DNA of 49,484 nucleotides from Oscillospiraceae bacterium (GTDB lineage Bacteria; Bacillota; Clostridia; Oscillospirales; Acutalibacteraceae), in contig SVOG01000056.1 of NCBI GenBank assembly GCA_015066525.1, positions 1 through 49,484 on the forward strand, read 5' to 3'. The notes below the pieces were generated by a model that was not told where the DNA came from, did no database searches, and was given only the letters and a program-made list of their open reading frames with translations. This document shows positions 14,556-21,864 of this stretch, one piece after another (position 1 is the first letter of the stretch; each line of letters starts with the position of its first letter). A program made the position numbers and the translations under genes.

Positions 14556-17278
14556 GACTGATTTTTCAGTGCCTCGCCCTTCGGCGTTTTCTTAATTTTA
14601 AGCATCAGCCCTGCGGCAACGATGCCGTAGCACACCAACCCGAGAATAACCATAGTAACAAAGCAGGAGTTGCTGACAATATACGGAATATATCCCGTCA
14701 TTTCCGTATACAAATACGAGTGGAACGCCCACCGCAGCACAGCGTCAATCATCGGGATTGACAGCAGCAACGAGGCAAGCACCGCAAACGAGGTCATAAT
14801 CAGATACAGCCTGCCGATTTCAATATCCGTAAAGCCGAGGATTTTTGCCATTGCAATGGATTTTGTGTTCTTTTCGATAATCTGCTTTGTGAGGATATAC
14901 ATCAAAAGCAGGAAAATCACAATGCCGAGCGCCTTAAATACCACCATAAAGTCAAGCATGGACGATTCAAGCTGCGTTACCATTTTTATCAGGTCCGCTT
15001 CCGTTATGACGGCGGCTATGGAATCTTCGCTGATATCCGTCAGTTCCTCGTTGCTGAAATAGCCTGTAAAATAGTCGTCGCCCTTATTGAACATTTTAAG
15101 ATAATCGCTGCGGCTCATAAAAACGGAAATTGCCGCGTCGTATCGGTATTCGCCCGCAATCGTGAAGGTATAGACCTTGTTTCCGTAAGGCTCTTTCAGG
15201 TCGATGGTATCGCCCTCTTTTAATCCGAATTTATCGAGCAGTCCGTTGGAAGCAAGCACCTTGCCGCTCGGTATCTCTGCCTTGACATACCGGCTGCCGC
15301 TTTTAATACCGTAAATCATCACGTCATCGGTCAGATATTTGTTATACATCGTTTCAAGCGAGGTAACGCAGTATTTTTCAGCATTGTTATTTTCTGTTTT
15401 TGCTTCATCGCTGAGAATATACTGATAGCTTGCCAGTTTGGTTTCGTTAACAAGCGCAGTGTAATCCTGAACAAGCGGTTCAAACATCACGCCGAAAACA
15501 ACGAGCATTCCCGCAAGAATCACGCCGACAAACAGCGTCAGATAAGAAGGTATATTTTCAAAAAGTATTCTGAGCCTGAATTTTGAGAAAAACGGCAGCT
15601 TTTTCGGGAGTCTGATAACCGATTTTCTGCTCTTTTTCTTCAGCTCTCCGCGCAGGAAATTGAGCGGGCTGATTTTGAGCTTTCTGCTCAGCACGATAAA
15701 GTTAATAACAAGCATCAGGATAAGCGGTACCACGGTTGTGCGGATAAATGCATCGCCGTTCCATAGGACCTTATATTCCGTCAGCGAGTAATTACCGTAG
15801 TATACGCCTACAAACATTCTTTGAAAAACCGTATAACCGAGAATATTGCCGACAAGCGCGGCAAGCAGCGTAACCGTAACGGGCAAGAACATATAATGCC
15901 GTATCAGCTCTCCCCTCGAATAGCCGGAAGCGCGCAGGGTGCCGATAACATTTGCCTCTTTTGAAATAGTATTAGAGGTAGTAACGGCAAAAACAAAGGC
16001 GATGACGGCAATAATAATGTACAGCATCATGGTAGCGGAAGCCTTGTCGGAGGTGGAATCCTCCATCACAAAGGCAATCGCCTTATTCGTGTAGCGCGGA
16101 TTATAATCCTCGACCGTCAGAATACCGCTGTCATCAATGTTGATATCCATCATTTTGTCGAGCTTATCCAGGTTCTTGCGGATGTTTGAACAATCATAAA
16201 TTCCTGTTGCCTCAACCGCGTCAACGATTTTATAAACCGTGTCCACTGCATTGTTCAGTTTACTGTCAAAGCCCGCTTCGCTTTCGTAATCGTCAAGGCT
16301 TACCTTCGGCGCTTTATCCAGGGAATCGAGGTCAAAATCATCCTCCATTCCCTCCGCCTCCTTGAAGGCGTCCATCATAGCGTTGTATTTTTCCTCGGTG
16401 GTGCCGAGCTCCTTTGCAATGCCTGCGTTATTGAGCATTCCGGCTGTGCGCATGGCGGCACGGATTTTTGTTTCAAGCTCATCCGACGCTGTTTCAAATT
16501 CCGAAGCGAGCGCTTTAATCGTGCCTTTTGCGTCCTCGTAAACGCTGTCAACCTGCGCCTGAAGAAGCGGCTCGTCGTATTTTTTGATAATGCTCTCCAA
16601 TGAATCAATCAACGCCTCGGAGCGCGTATTGGCGTCCGTATCGTCAGTAATCGCCTTGTTGTATTTGAAAGCATAATTATAGGTAAGGTGGGCGTCGCTC
16701 ATCGCCTCAAAACCTTCATTGCTCAACACCGCCACACCGAAGCCGAGCGCGTCAAACATCATATCCGAATTGCTTTCAAACAAACAGGAATAATCGGGAA
16801 CGGCAATCAAGGCGGAAACGGTATAATCCGTATCCCTTACGGTAATCACGCTGCCGACTTTGAGGTCGTTGTTGTCCGCATACATTCTGTCAAGCGCGAT
16901 TTCGTTTGCCGCCTCGGGCATCTTACCGTCAAGCACACATTCCGTATTGACGGCATCACGGTCTGCATAAATGCGAAGCGTGTCGTCAAGGTCCTTCACC
17001 TTTTCTTCCTTGTAGTACAGGGGAAAAAGCTTCAAATCATTTTGTGTTTCTATATCGCTGATAACCGCTTTTGCGGGCTTAATATTAAAGGCAAGGTGTC
17101 CGTCCTCAATATTGTATTTTATATGACTTTCTTCATAGTTGGTAACGACGGAATTATCTGCAACAAAAAAGCCCGACATGGCGCCGATAAAGAAAACGAG
17201 AAACAGGAAAATAGCTATGTATTTTCCCGCGTCGCTTTTCAGTTCCTTTTTATATCGTTTATTAAGTGGGTTTTTCAT
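14549..17278 (-). CDS. ABC transporter permease of the FtsX/MacB type
   Basis: The 909-residue permease has one N-terminal membrane segment (about residues 19-43), a long extracytoplasmic region of nearly 380 residues with helical, coiled-coil-like stretches, three segments near 425-530, a second extracytoplasmic domain (about 590-750) and three C-terminal segments (about 765-900). This is two FtsX repeats in one chain. It has no transport fold of the type I importers; FtsX/MacB proteins usually move or sense lipids, peptides or antimicrobials at the membrane. It lies four bases after its ATPase gene and is the last gene of an operon that starts with a DUF3793 gene. The substrate is unknown. 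Confidence 0.87.
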   Translation of the reverse strand: MKNPLNKRYKKELKSDAGKYIAIFLFLVFFIGAMSGFFVADNSVVTNYEESHIKYNIEDGHLAFNIKPAKAVISDIETQNDLKLFPLYYKEEKVKDLDDTLRIYADRDAVNTECVLDGKMPEAANEIALDRMYADNNDLKVGSVITVRDTDYTVSALIAVPDYSCLFESNSDMMFDALGFGVAVLSNEGFEAMSDAHLTYNYAFKYNKAITDDTDANTRSEALIDSLESIIKKYDEPLLQAQVDSVYEDAKGTIKALASEFETASDELETKIRAAMRTAGMLNNAGIAKELGTTEEKYNAMMDAFKEAEGMEDDFDLDSLDKAPKVSLDDYESEAGFDSKLNNAVDTVYKIVDAVEATGIYDCSNIRKNLDKLDKMMDINIDDSGILTVEDYNPRYTNKAIAFVMEDSTSDKASATMMLYIIIAVIAFVFAVTTSNTISKEANVIGTLRASGYSRGELIRHYMFLPVTVTLLAALVGNILGYTVFQRMFVGVYYGNYSLTEYKVLWNGDAFIRTTVVPLILMLVINFIVLSRKLKISPLNFLRGELKKKSRKSVIRLPKKLPFFSKFRLRILFENIPSYLTLFVGVILAGMLVVFGVMFEPLVQDYTALVNETKLASYQYILSDEAKTENNNAEKYCVTSLETMYNKYLTDDVMIYGIKSGSRYVKAEIPSGKVLASNGLLDKFGLKEGDTIDLKEPYGNKVYTFTIAGEYRYDAAISVFMSRSDYLKMFNKGDDYFTGYFSNEELTDISEDSIAAVITEADLIKMVTQLESSMLDFMVVFKALGIVIFLLLMYILTKQIIEKNTKSIAMAKILGFTDIEIGRLYLIMTSFAVLASLLLSIPMIDAVLRWAFHSYLYTEMTGYIPYIVSNSCFVTMVILGLVCYGIVAAGLMLKIKKTPKGEALKNQSL

Positions 17279-17282
17279 TCTC

Positions 17283-17984
17283 TTACCATTCCAGTTCTGC
17301 TGCCGCTATCTTGCTTTCGTTTTGATAATGATCCGTAATTTTACCGTCCTTGAGCGTAAACACCCTGTCCGCCATATTTTTAATGGCATCATTGTGCGTT
17401 ACCATAATAACGGTGTTGCCGTATTTTTGATTGACCTCCTCAATGAGCTTGAGAATCTCCTTCGAGGTATGGTAGTCAAGCGCTCCCGTCGGCTCGTCGC
17501 AAAGCAGAATGTCGGGGTTTTTAACAATGGCTCTGCCGATGGAAGTCCTTTGCTGCTGACCGCCCGAAAGCTGTGACGGCAGCTTGTCCTTTTGCTCATA
17601 TATTCCGAGGGTTTTCATCAACTCGTCCACGTCCAGCGTGTCGCTTCCGAGGTAAGAGCCGACCTCGATATTTTCACGGACTGTTAAATTCGAAATTAAG
17701 TTATACGACTGAAAAACATAGCCGAGATGCTTGCGTCTGTACTGCGTTAAGCGCTTTTCACTCATAAATTTAACCTTTTCGCCGTTTACGGTGATATCGC
17801 CGCTGTCAGCCGTTTCAATTCCGCCGATAATATTCAGCAGGGTGGATTTTCCCGAGCCTGACGGACCGAGCAGAACGCAAACCTCGCCCTTATCAATTTC
17901 CATATCAACTCCGCCGAGCGCCTGAACAAAGCTGTCGCCCTCGCCGTAATGCTTCTTTAATTCCCTGATTTCAACAAAACTCAT
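17283..17984 (-). CDS. ABC transporter ATPase (MacB/LolD type)
   Basis: This 233-residue ATPase powers the permease encoded immediately downstream. It shows Walker A GPSGSGKST near residues 38-46, a Q-loop in YVFQSYNL near 90-97, the signature LSGGQQQR near 138-145, Walker B ILLCDEPTGALD near 155-166 and the H-loop in VMVTHND near 194-200. SGGQQQR and DEPTGALD are typical of the MacB/LolD/FtsE branch. The first ATG at 17984 is preceded by AGAGGT. The DUF3793 gene ends 10 bases upstream. Confidence 0.93.
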   Translation of the reverse strand: MSFVEIRELKKHYGEGDSFVQALGGVDMEIDKGEVCVLLGPSGSGKSTLLNIIGGIETADSGDITVNGEKVKFMSEKRLTQYRRKHLGYVFQSYNLISNLTVRENIEVGSYLGSDTLDVDELMKTLGIYEQKDKLPSQLSGGQQQRTSIGRAIVKNPDILLCDEPTGALDYHTSKEILKLIEEVNQKYGNTVIMVTHNDAIKNMADRVFTLKDGKITDHYQNESKIAAAELEW

Positions 17985-17994
17985 TTTTTACCTC

Positions 17995-18552
17995 TCATGC
18001 TTTTACTGTCAACTGTAAAATATTTCTTGAACCGCTTGTGTAAAGGCGTGAATACACCTCACGGCATTTTTTGAATTTATTGAAGGTTTTTTGTGCCTCA
18101 CACTCGTTGCAGTAAACCTTCCAGCACCCTGTGCAAAGGCAGTTTTCGCTGCCCTGCTCAATAAACCCCTTCACGTCTCCGAGCGGATAACTCAAAAATA
18201 TGCCGATTTCGTGAGGAAAATCCTTTTGCGCCTGCAATCTGCTTTTCAGCGTCTGAATTGCGTAATCCGCGTTGATGGAACGGTAACCGTACGCCGTCAG
18301 GAATTCCTTTACGCCGTCCTTATTCAAGTCTGCCGTCAGCATATTCCTTCTGCACACATAAATCAGCGCAAGACCGTTTTCTTTTTTCAGAACAATCAGC
18401 TCCACGCCCTTATCCCTGAACAGCTCGTTCCAGGAATCAATCGCTGTTTCGAGCGCTTTTTCACTATCAAACCTGCACGAAAACATATTCGCGGTTTTAA
18501 GCGAAGCCAGTGTGGGCGAACAATGCTCTACCAGATATTTATCAAGCGACAT
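17995..18552 (-). CDS. DUF3793 family protein
   Basis: The 185-residue protein fits DUF3793: an N-terminal HCSPTLASLKTANMF segment (residues 10-24), GIFLSYPLGDVKGFIEQG near 117-134, and a cysteine-containing WKVYCNECEAQKTFNKFKKC region near 143-162. DUF3793 proteins are common in Clostridia, have no established biochemical role, and are often found next to iron- or redox-related genes. Here it heads an operon with an ABC transporter, behind a consensus promoter with two matching operators. GGAAG precedes the ATG at 18552. A role in sensing or supplying metal or haem to the transporter is a guess only. Confidence 0.85.
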   Translation of the reverse strand: MSLDKYLVEHCSPTLASLKTANMFSCRFDSEKALETAIDSWNELFRDKGVELIVLKKENGLALIYVCRRNMLTADLNKDGVKEFLTAYGYRSINADYAIQTLKSRLQAQKDFPHEIGIFLSYPLGDVKGFIEQGSENCLCTGCWKVYCNECEAQKTFNKFKKCREVYSRLYTSGSRNILQLTVKA

Positions 18553-18579
18553 AATTCTTCCTCGTTCAAATCATTGGAG

Positions 18580-18595
18580 GTTAGCAACCGCTAAC
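18580..18595. promoter_or_regulatory. Operator 1, GTTAGC-N4-GCTAAC
   Basis: A perfect inverted repeat GTTAGC/GCTAAC with a 4-base centre lies in the 5' UTR of the DUF3793 gene. Its centre is 35 bases from that of operator 2. Confidence 0.7.
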
Positions 18596-18614
18596 TAACG
18601 CTTCTAAAAATATG

Positions 18615-18630
18615 GTTAGCCAACGCTAAC
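18615..18630. promoter_or_regulatory. Operator 2, GTTAGC-N4-GCTAAC, at the transcription start
   Basis: It has the same 6-4-6 inverted repeat as operator 1, extended to GGTTAGC/GCTAACC. It begins about seven bases after the -10 box, so it covers the start of transcription, a typical repressor position. Confidence 0.75.
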
Positions 18631-18637
18631 CATAACT

Positions 18638-18666
18638 ATATTATCATATTATATTTTTTATGTCAA
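18638..18666 (-). promoter_or_regulatory. Promoter of the DUF3793-ABC operon
   Basis: On the minus strand TTGACA, a 17-base spacer and TAATAT. Confidence 0.85.
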
Positions 18667-18747
18667 TACCTCTTTTTTGGGCTTGCAAAGCAGATAGAAG
18701 CGGATAAGATGCGATTATTGGACTAACCTTCGTTATCGCACCTCGCC

Positions 18748-19143
18748 TTATATTAAATCACTTAATCTTTTAGAATTAAAAAAGTTTTTAATCATATTAT
18801 TGTACTCCGTCCACATCGGCAGGGTGTCGCAGTATGCCGCGCGCGGGCATTTGGCTGCGCCGTCATCAAGGCAGGCAACCACTGCGAGCGAGCCTTCGGT
18901 GACTTTTAGTATCTCCGCGACGGTATAGTCCTCGGGCTTTCTTGCGAGTTTGTAGCCGCCGCCCTTACCGCTGACGCCGGTCAGCAGTTTAGCACCGACT
19001 AAGTCCTTGACGATGGTTTCCAGATACTTCTTTGAAATCTGCTGCCGTTCGGCGATGTCCTTGAGGGGAATATAATGCCCTTTGTCGTTTTGCGCTAAGT
19101 CTATCATCACTCTGAGCGCGTATCTGCCCTTGGTTGAAATCAT
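18748..19143 (-). CDS. Rrf2-family transcriptional regulator (CymR/IscR-like)
   Basis: This 131-residue protein is a winged-helix Rrf2 regulator. It begins MISTKGRYALRVMIDLA, has the recognition region ERQQISKKYLETIVKDL near residues 34-50 and the wing GKGGGYKLAR near 61-70. Three cysteines (near 90, 99 and 105) sit where IscR-type members bind an iron-sulfur cluster, though spacing alone does not prove a cluster. CymR of Bacillus controls cysteine genes. The start is the ATG at 19143, seven to eight bases after AAGGAG; an in-frame GTG further upstream would swallow the SD. It is divergent from metY-cysK and shares an operator motif with it, so autorepression and control of that operon are likely. 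Confidence 0.92.
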   Translation of the reverse strand: MISTKGRYALRVMIDLAQNDKGHYIPLKDIAERQQISKKYLETIVKDLVGAKLLTGVSGKGGGYKLARKPEDYTVAEILKVTEGSLAVVACLDDGAAKCPRAAYCDTLPMWTEYNNMIKNFFNSKRLSDLI

Positions 19144-19169
19144 CTTTTGTGCTCCTTTCACAAGTTTTA

Positions 19170-19197
19170 CCTATTATACCACAGGGTTAGTAGGTAA
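19170..19197 (-). promoter_or_regulatory. Rrf2-type operator on the regulator's own promoter
   Basis: On the minus strand it begins TTACCTACTAACC and ends AATAGG, a 28-base element. It shares about 20 of 28 positions with the element at 19227-19254. It covers the -10 and spacer of the regulator promoter. Confidence 0.7.
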
Positions 19198-19202
19198 ATC
19201 AA
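19173..19202 (-). promoter_or_regulatory. Promoter of the Rrf2 gene
   Basis: On the minus strand TTGATT, 18 bases and a perfect TATAAT. Confidence 0.65.
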
Positions 19203-19226
19203 TACAAATCTGAAAAATTTTCTTAA

Positions 19227-19254
19227 TTACCTATTGACACGGTAGGCGAATAGG
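19227..19254 (+). promoter_or_regulatory. Rrf2-type operator on the metY-cysK promoter
   Basis: It begins TTACCTATTGACAC and ends AATAGG, matching the regulator's own operator. It covers the -35 and the spacer of the sulfur operon promoter. Confidence 0.72.
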
Positions 19255-19262
19255 ATTATAAT
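19234..19262 (+). promoter_or_regulatory. Promoter of the leader peptide-metY-cysK operon
   Basis: TTGACA, a 17-base spacer and TATAAT, all perfect. Predicted start near 19269. Confidence 0.88.
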
Positions 19263-19292
19263 GAGCACAACATCACCAAAGGAGATGGTCAT

Positions 19293-19376
19293 ATGCTTAA
19301 CAAGTGGATATATGCCTCGCTTTTTGAAATGCGAATGTGTGATTTCTGTCGATGTCGATGTTGCAATCAGAAATAA
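19293..19376 (+). CDS. Cysteine-rich leader peptide of the sulfur operon
   Basis: An ATG at 19293 follows AAAGGAG at ideal distance and opens 27 codons ending in TAA. Residues 16-24 are CDFCRCRCC, five cysteines in nine codons; the rest is ordinary. It lies about 24 bases after the predicted transcription start and ends 32 bases before metY, whose products make cysteine. The layout is that of an attenuator leader peptide, like the cysteine-rich leaders of Actinobacteria, in which ribosomes slow on Cys codons when Cys-tRNA is scarce. No intrinsic terminator lies between the leader and metY, so translational control is more likely than transcription attenuation. A cluster-binding micropeptide is the alternative. 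Confidence 0.75.
   Translation: MLNKWIYASLFEMRMCDFCRCRCCNQK
19342..19374 (+). promoter_or_regulatory. RNA hairpin enclosing the cysteine codons
   Basis: ATTTCTG (19342-19348) and CAGAAAT (19368-19374) pair over seven bases. The loop holds the last three cysteine codons. ATTTCT can alternatively pair, with two G-U pairs, with GGAGAT, the metY SD at 19395-19400. Confidence 0.4.
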
Positions 19377-19408
19377 ACATATTTACATTTTGAAGGAGAT
19401 TTTATATA

Positions 19409-20689
19409 ATGAGTTATAAGTTTGAGACATTACAGTTACATATCGGCCAGGAGCAGGCGGACCCCGCCACCGATTCCAGAGCCGTTCCGATTTATCAGAC
19501 CACATCCTATGTGTTCCATGATTCCCGGCATGCGGCTGACCGTTTCGGTCTCGCCGATGCGGGCAATATTTACGGCAGACTGACCAACAGCACCCAGGAG
19601 GTGCTCGAAAAGAGAGTGGCAGCCCTCGAGGGCGGCAGCGCAGCACTTGCGCTCGCATCGGGCGCGGCAGCCATCACCTATACGATTGAGGCGCTTGCGG
19701 CAAACGGCGGTCACATCGTCGCGCAGAAAACGATTTACGGCGGCAGTTACAACCTGCTTTCCCATACGCTGCCGCAGTACGGTATCGAGACCACCTTTGT
19801 GGACGCGCATAACCTCGCTGAGGTAGAGGGCGCGATTCGCGATAATACGAGAGCGATTTATCTTGAGACACTCGGCAACCCGAACAGCGACATTCCCGAT
19901 ATTGACGCGATTGCAGAACTCGCGCACCGCCACGGATTGCCCGTCGTTGTGGATAACACCTTCGGCACTCCGTATCTCATCCGACCGATTGAGCACGGCG
20001 CCGATATCGTCGTCCACTCGGCAACGAAATTCCTCGGCGGTCACGGTACCACCCTCGGCGGCATTATCGTCGAGTCGGGCAAATTCGACTGGTCCGCGAG
20101 CGGCAAATATCCGAATATCGCGGCGCCGAATCCGAGTTACCACGGCGTTTCGTTTTATGACGCAGTAGGACCTGCGGCGTTTGTGACCTACATCCGTGCG
20201 ATTCTCCTGCGCGATACGGGCGCTTCGATTTCCCCATTCAATGCGTTTCTGCTTTTGCAGGGGGTCGAGACACTTTCCCTCCGTCTCGAGCGCCACGCGG
20301 AGAACACGAAGAAGGTCGTGGAATACCTCGCTAACCACCCGCAGGTGGAGAAGGTCAACCATCCGTCACTCCCCGACCATCCCGACCACGCGCTATACAG
20401 TAAATACTTCCCGAACGGCGGCGCGTCGATATTTACTTTTAATATCAAGGGCGGCAGGGAAGACGCCTGGAAGTTTATTGACAATCTCAAAATCTTTTCC
20501 CTTCTCGCCAATGTGGCGGATGTGAAGAGTCTTGTGATTCACCCGGCTTCGACGACGCACTCCCAGCTTTCGGCGGAGGAACTCGCTGAGCAGGGCATCT
20601 ATGAAAACACCATCCGTTTGTCCATCGGCACGGAACATATCGACGATATCATCGCAGATTTAGACAATGCATTTAAGGAGGCAGAATAA
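19409..20689 (+). CDS. metY: O-acetylhomoserine sulfhydrylase family enzyme
   Basis: This 426-residue PLP enzyme of the Cys/Met metabolism family normally joins O-acetylhomoserine and sulfide to homocysteine; some members also accept O-acetylserine. It begins with the MetY-type FETLQLHIGQEQ (about residues 5-16), has SGAAAITYT near 84-92, the DNTFGTPYLIRP loop near 184-195 and the PLP lysine in HSATKFLGGHG near 205-215. The length and the long GVSFYDAVGPAAF insert fit MetY and not the shorter MetB/MetC. AAGGAG precedes the ATG. Its stop overlaps the cysK start by one base. It is controlled by the Rrf2-type promoter and the cysteine-rich leader. Confidence 0.93.
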   Translation: MSYKFETLQLHIGQEQADPATDSRAVPIYQTTSYVFHDSRHAADRFGLADAGNIYGRLTNSTQEVLEKRVAALEGGSAALALASGAAAITYTIEALAANGGHIVAQKTIYGGSYNLLSHTLPQYGIETTFVDAHNLAEVEGAIRDNTRAIYLETLGNPNSDIPDIDAIAELAHRHGLPVVVDNTFGTPYLIRPIEHGADIVVHSATKFLGGHGTTLGGIIVESGKFDWSASGKYPNIAAPNPSYHGVSFYDAVGPAAFVTYIRAILLRDTGASISPFNAFLLLQGVETLSLRLERHAENTKKVVEYLANHPQVEKVNHPSLPDHPDHALYSKYFPNGGASIFTFNIKGGREDAWKFIDNLKIFSLLANVADVKSLVIHPASTTHSQLSAEELAEQGIYENTIRLSIGTEHIDDIIADLDNAFKEAE

Positions 20690-21621
20690 TGTCAAAGGTA
20701 TATAAAAACGCGGCGGAGCTTATCGGCAACACGCCGCTCGTAGAAGTAACGAATATTGAAAAAGAGCTTGACCTTAACGCAAAGGTGCTCGTAAAACTTG
20801 AATACTTTAACCCCGCCGGCAGTGTGAAGGACAGAATCGCCAAGGCGATGATTGAGGATGCCGAGGCAAAGGGCGTGCTGAAGGAAGGCGCGGTCATCAT
20901 CGAGCCGACCTCGGGCAATACGGGTATCGGTCTCGCAGCGATTGCTGCTGCAAAGGGTTACAAAATTATCCTGACGATGCCCGAGACAATGAGCGTGGAG
21001 CGCCGCAATATCCTCAAGGCGTACGGCGCTGAGATTGTGCTCACCGAGGGCGCTAAGGGTATGAAGGGCGCTATCGCAAAAGCGGAGGAACTCGCCGCTG
21101 AGTACGAGAACAGCTTCATCCCCGGTCAGTTCGTGAACCCCGCGAACCCCGCGATTCATAAGGCAACCACGGGTCCCGAGATTTTCCGCGATACGGACGG
21201 CGCAGTGGATGTCTTTATCGCAGGCGTCGGCACGGGCGGTACCGTTACCGGCACGGGCGAATATCTCAAGGAGCAAAAACCCGATGTAAAGGTCATCGCC
21301 GTGGAGCCCGAGACCTCTCCCGTTCTTTCAAAGGGTACGGCGGGTGCCCATAAGATTCAGGGTATCGGCGCGGGATTTGTGCCCGACGTACTGAATACCG
21401 AGGTGTACGACGAGGTCATCACTTCGTCAAACGAGGCAGCCTTCGAGGCAGCTAAGCTCCTCGCAAAGAAAGAGGGCATTTCCGTCGGCATCTCCTCCGG
21501 CGCAGCACTCGGCGTTGCGATTGAACTCGCGAAGCAGGATGCCTATGCCGGCAAGACCATCGTCGCCCTCCTCCCCGACAGCGGCGACAGATATTACTCC
21601 ACTCCGCTCTTTACGGAATAA
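20689..21621 (+). CDS. cysK: Cysteine synthase (O-acetylserine sulfhydrylase)
   Basis: The 310-residue enzyme makes cysteine from O-acetylserine and sulfide with PLP. NPAGSVKDR near residues 42-50 contains the PLP lysine, PTSGNTGIGLA near 70-80 is the substrate loop, GTGGTVTGTGE near 177-187 binds the PLP phosphate, and SSGAALG near 263-269 follows. All catalytic residues seem intact. It overlaps metY by one base (TAATG), with AAGGAGG inside the metY end as SD. The pair gives both routes of sulfide assimilation, which suits control by cysteine supply. Confidence 0.96.
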   Translation: MSKVYKNAAELIGNTPLVEVTNIEKELDLNAKVLVKLEYFNPAGSVKDRIAKAMIEDAEAKGVLKEGAVIIEPTSGNTGIGLAAIAAAKGYKIILTMPETMSVERRNILKAYGAEIVLTEGAKGMKGAIAKAEELAAEYENSFIPGQFVNPANPAIHKATTGPEIFRDTDGAVDVFIAGVGTGGTVTGTGEYLKEQKPDVKVIAVEPETSPVLSKGTAGAHKIQGIGAGFVPDVLNTEVYDEVITSSNEAAFEAAKLLAKKEGISVGISSGAALGVAIELAKQDAYAGKTIVALLPDSGDRYYSTPLFTE

Positions 21622-21664
21622 AAATTTAATTAAACAGGCTTTTGAAAAGGAGCAGAATTTCGTA

Positions 21665-21709
21665 TTTTGCGAGCGGGAGCTGTACATTGGTACCGCCCCC
21701 CGAGCAAAA
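21665..21709 (+). other. Structured sequence in the 3' UTR of metY-cysK
   Basis: Nested pairs TTTTGC/GCAAAA, GCG/CGC and GTAC/GTAC can fold this segment into one long hairpin. It lies between the cysK stop and the terminator and has no convincing ORF. Confidence 0.4.
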
Positions 21710-21724
21710 GACGGAAAACGCCAA

Positions 21725-21759
21725 AAATGCCGCAGGCTCGATGCCTGCAGCATTTTTTT
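21725..21759 (+). terminator. Terminator of metY-cysK
   Basis: AAATGC-C-GCAGGC and GCCTGC-A-GCATTT pair with one internal mismatch, followed by TTTTTTT. Confidence 0.88.
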
Positions 21760-21781
21760 ATTGTCTGATGATTGAATTGAC

Positions 21782-21807
21782 GGAGCGATGTGGTCATCGC
21801 TCCCTAC
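21782..21807. repeat. GTAGGG-hairpin interspersed repeat, copy 3
   Basis: In reverse orientation: GGAGCGATG and CATCGCTCC form the hairpin, closed by CTAC. Confidence 0.65.
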
Positions 21808-21864
21808 AAGGATAACCCCGTAGAGCAAGAATGCCGGCGTGGTTATGCCCTTTTACAAAGACTG

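Noticed and set aside
19376-19408. Transcription attenuator terminator after the cysteine leader
   Set aside because: No GC-rich stem followed by a T run is present between the leader stop and metY. Translational control fits better.
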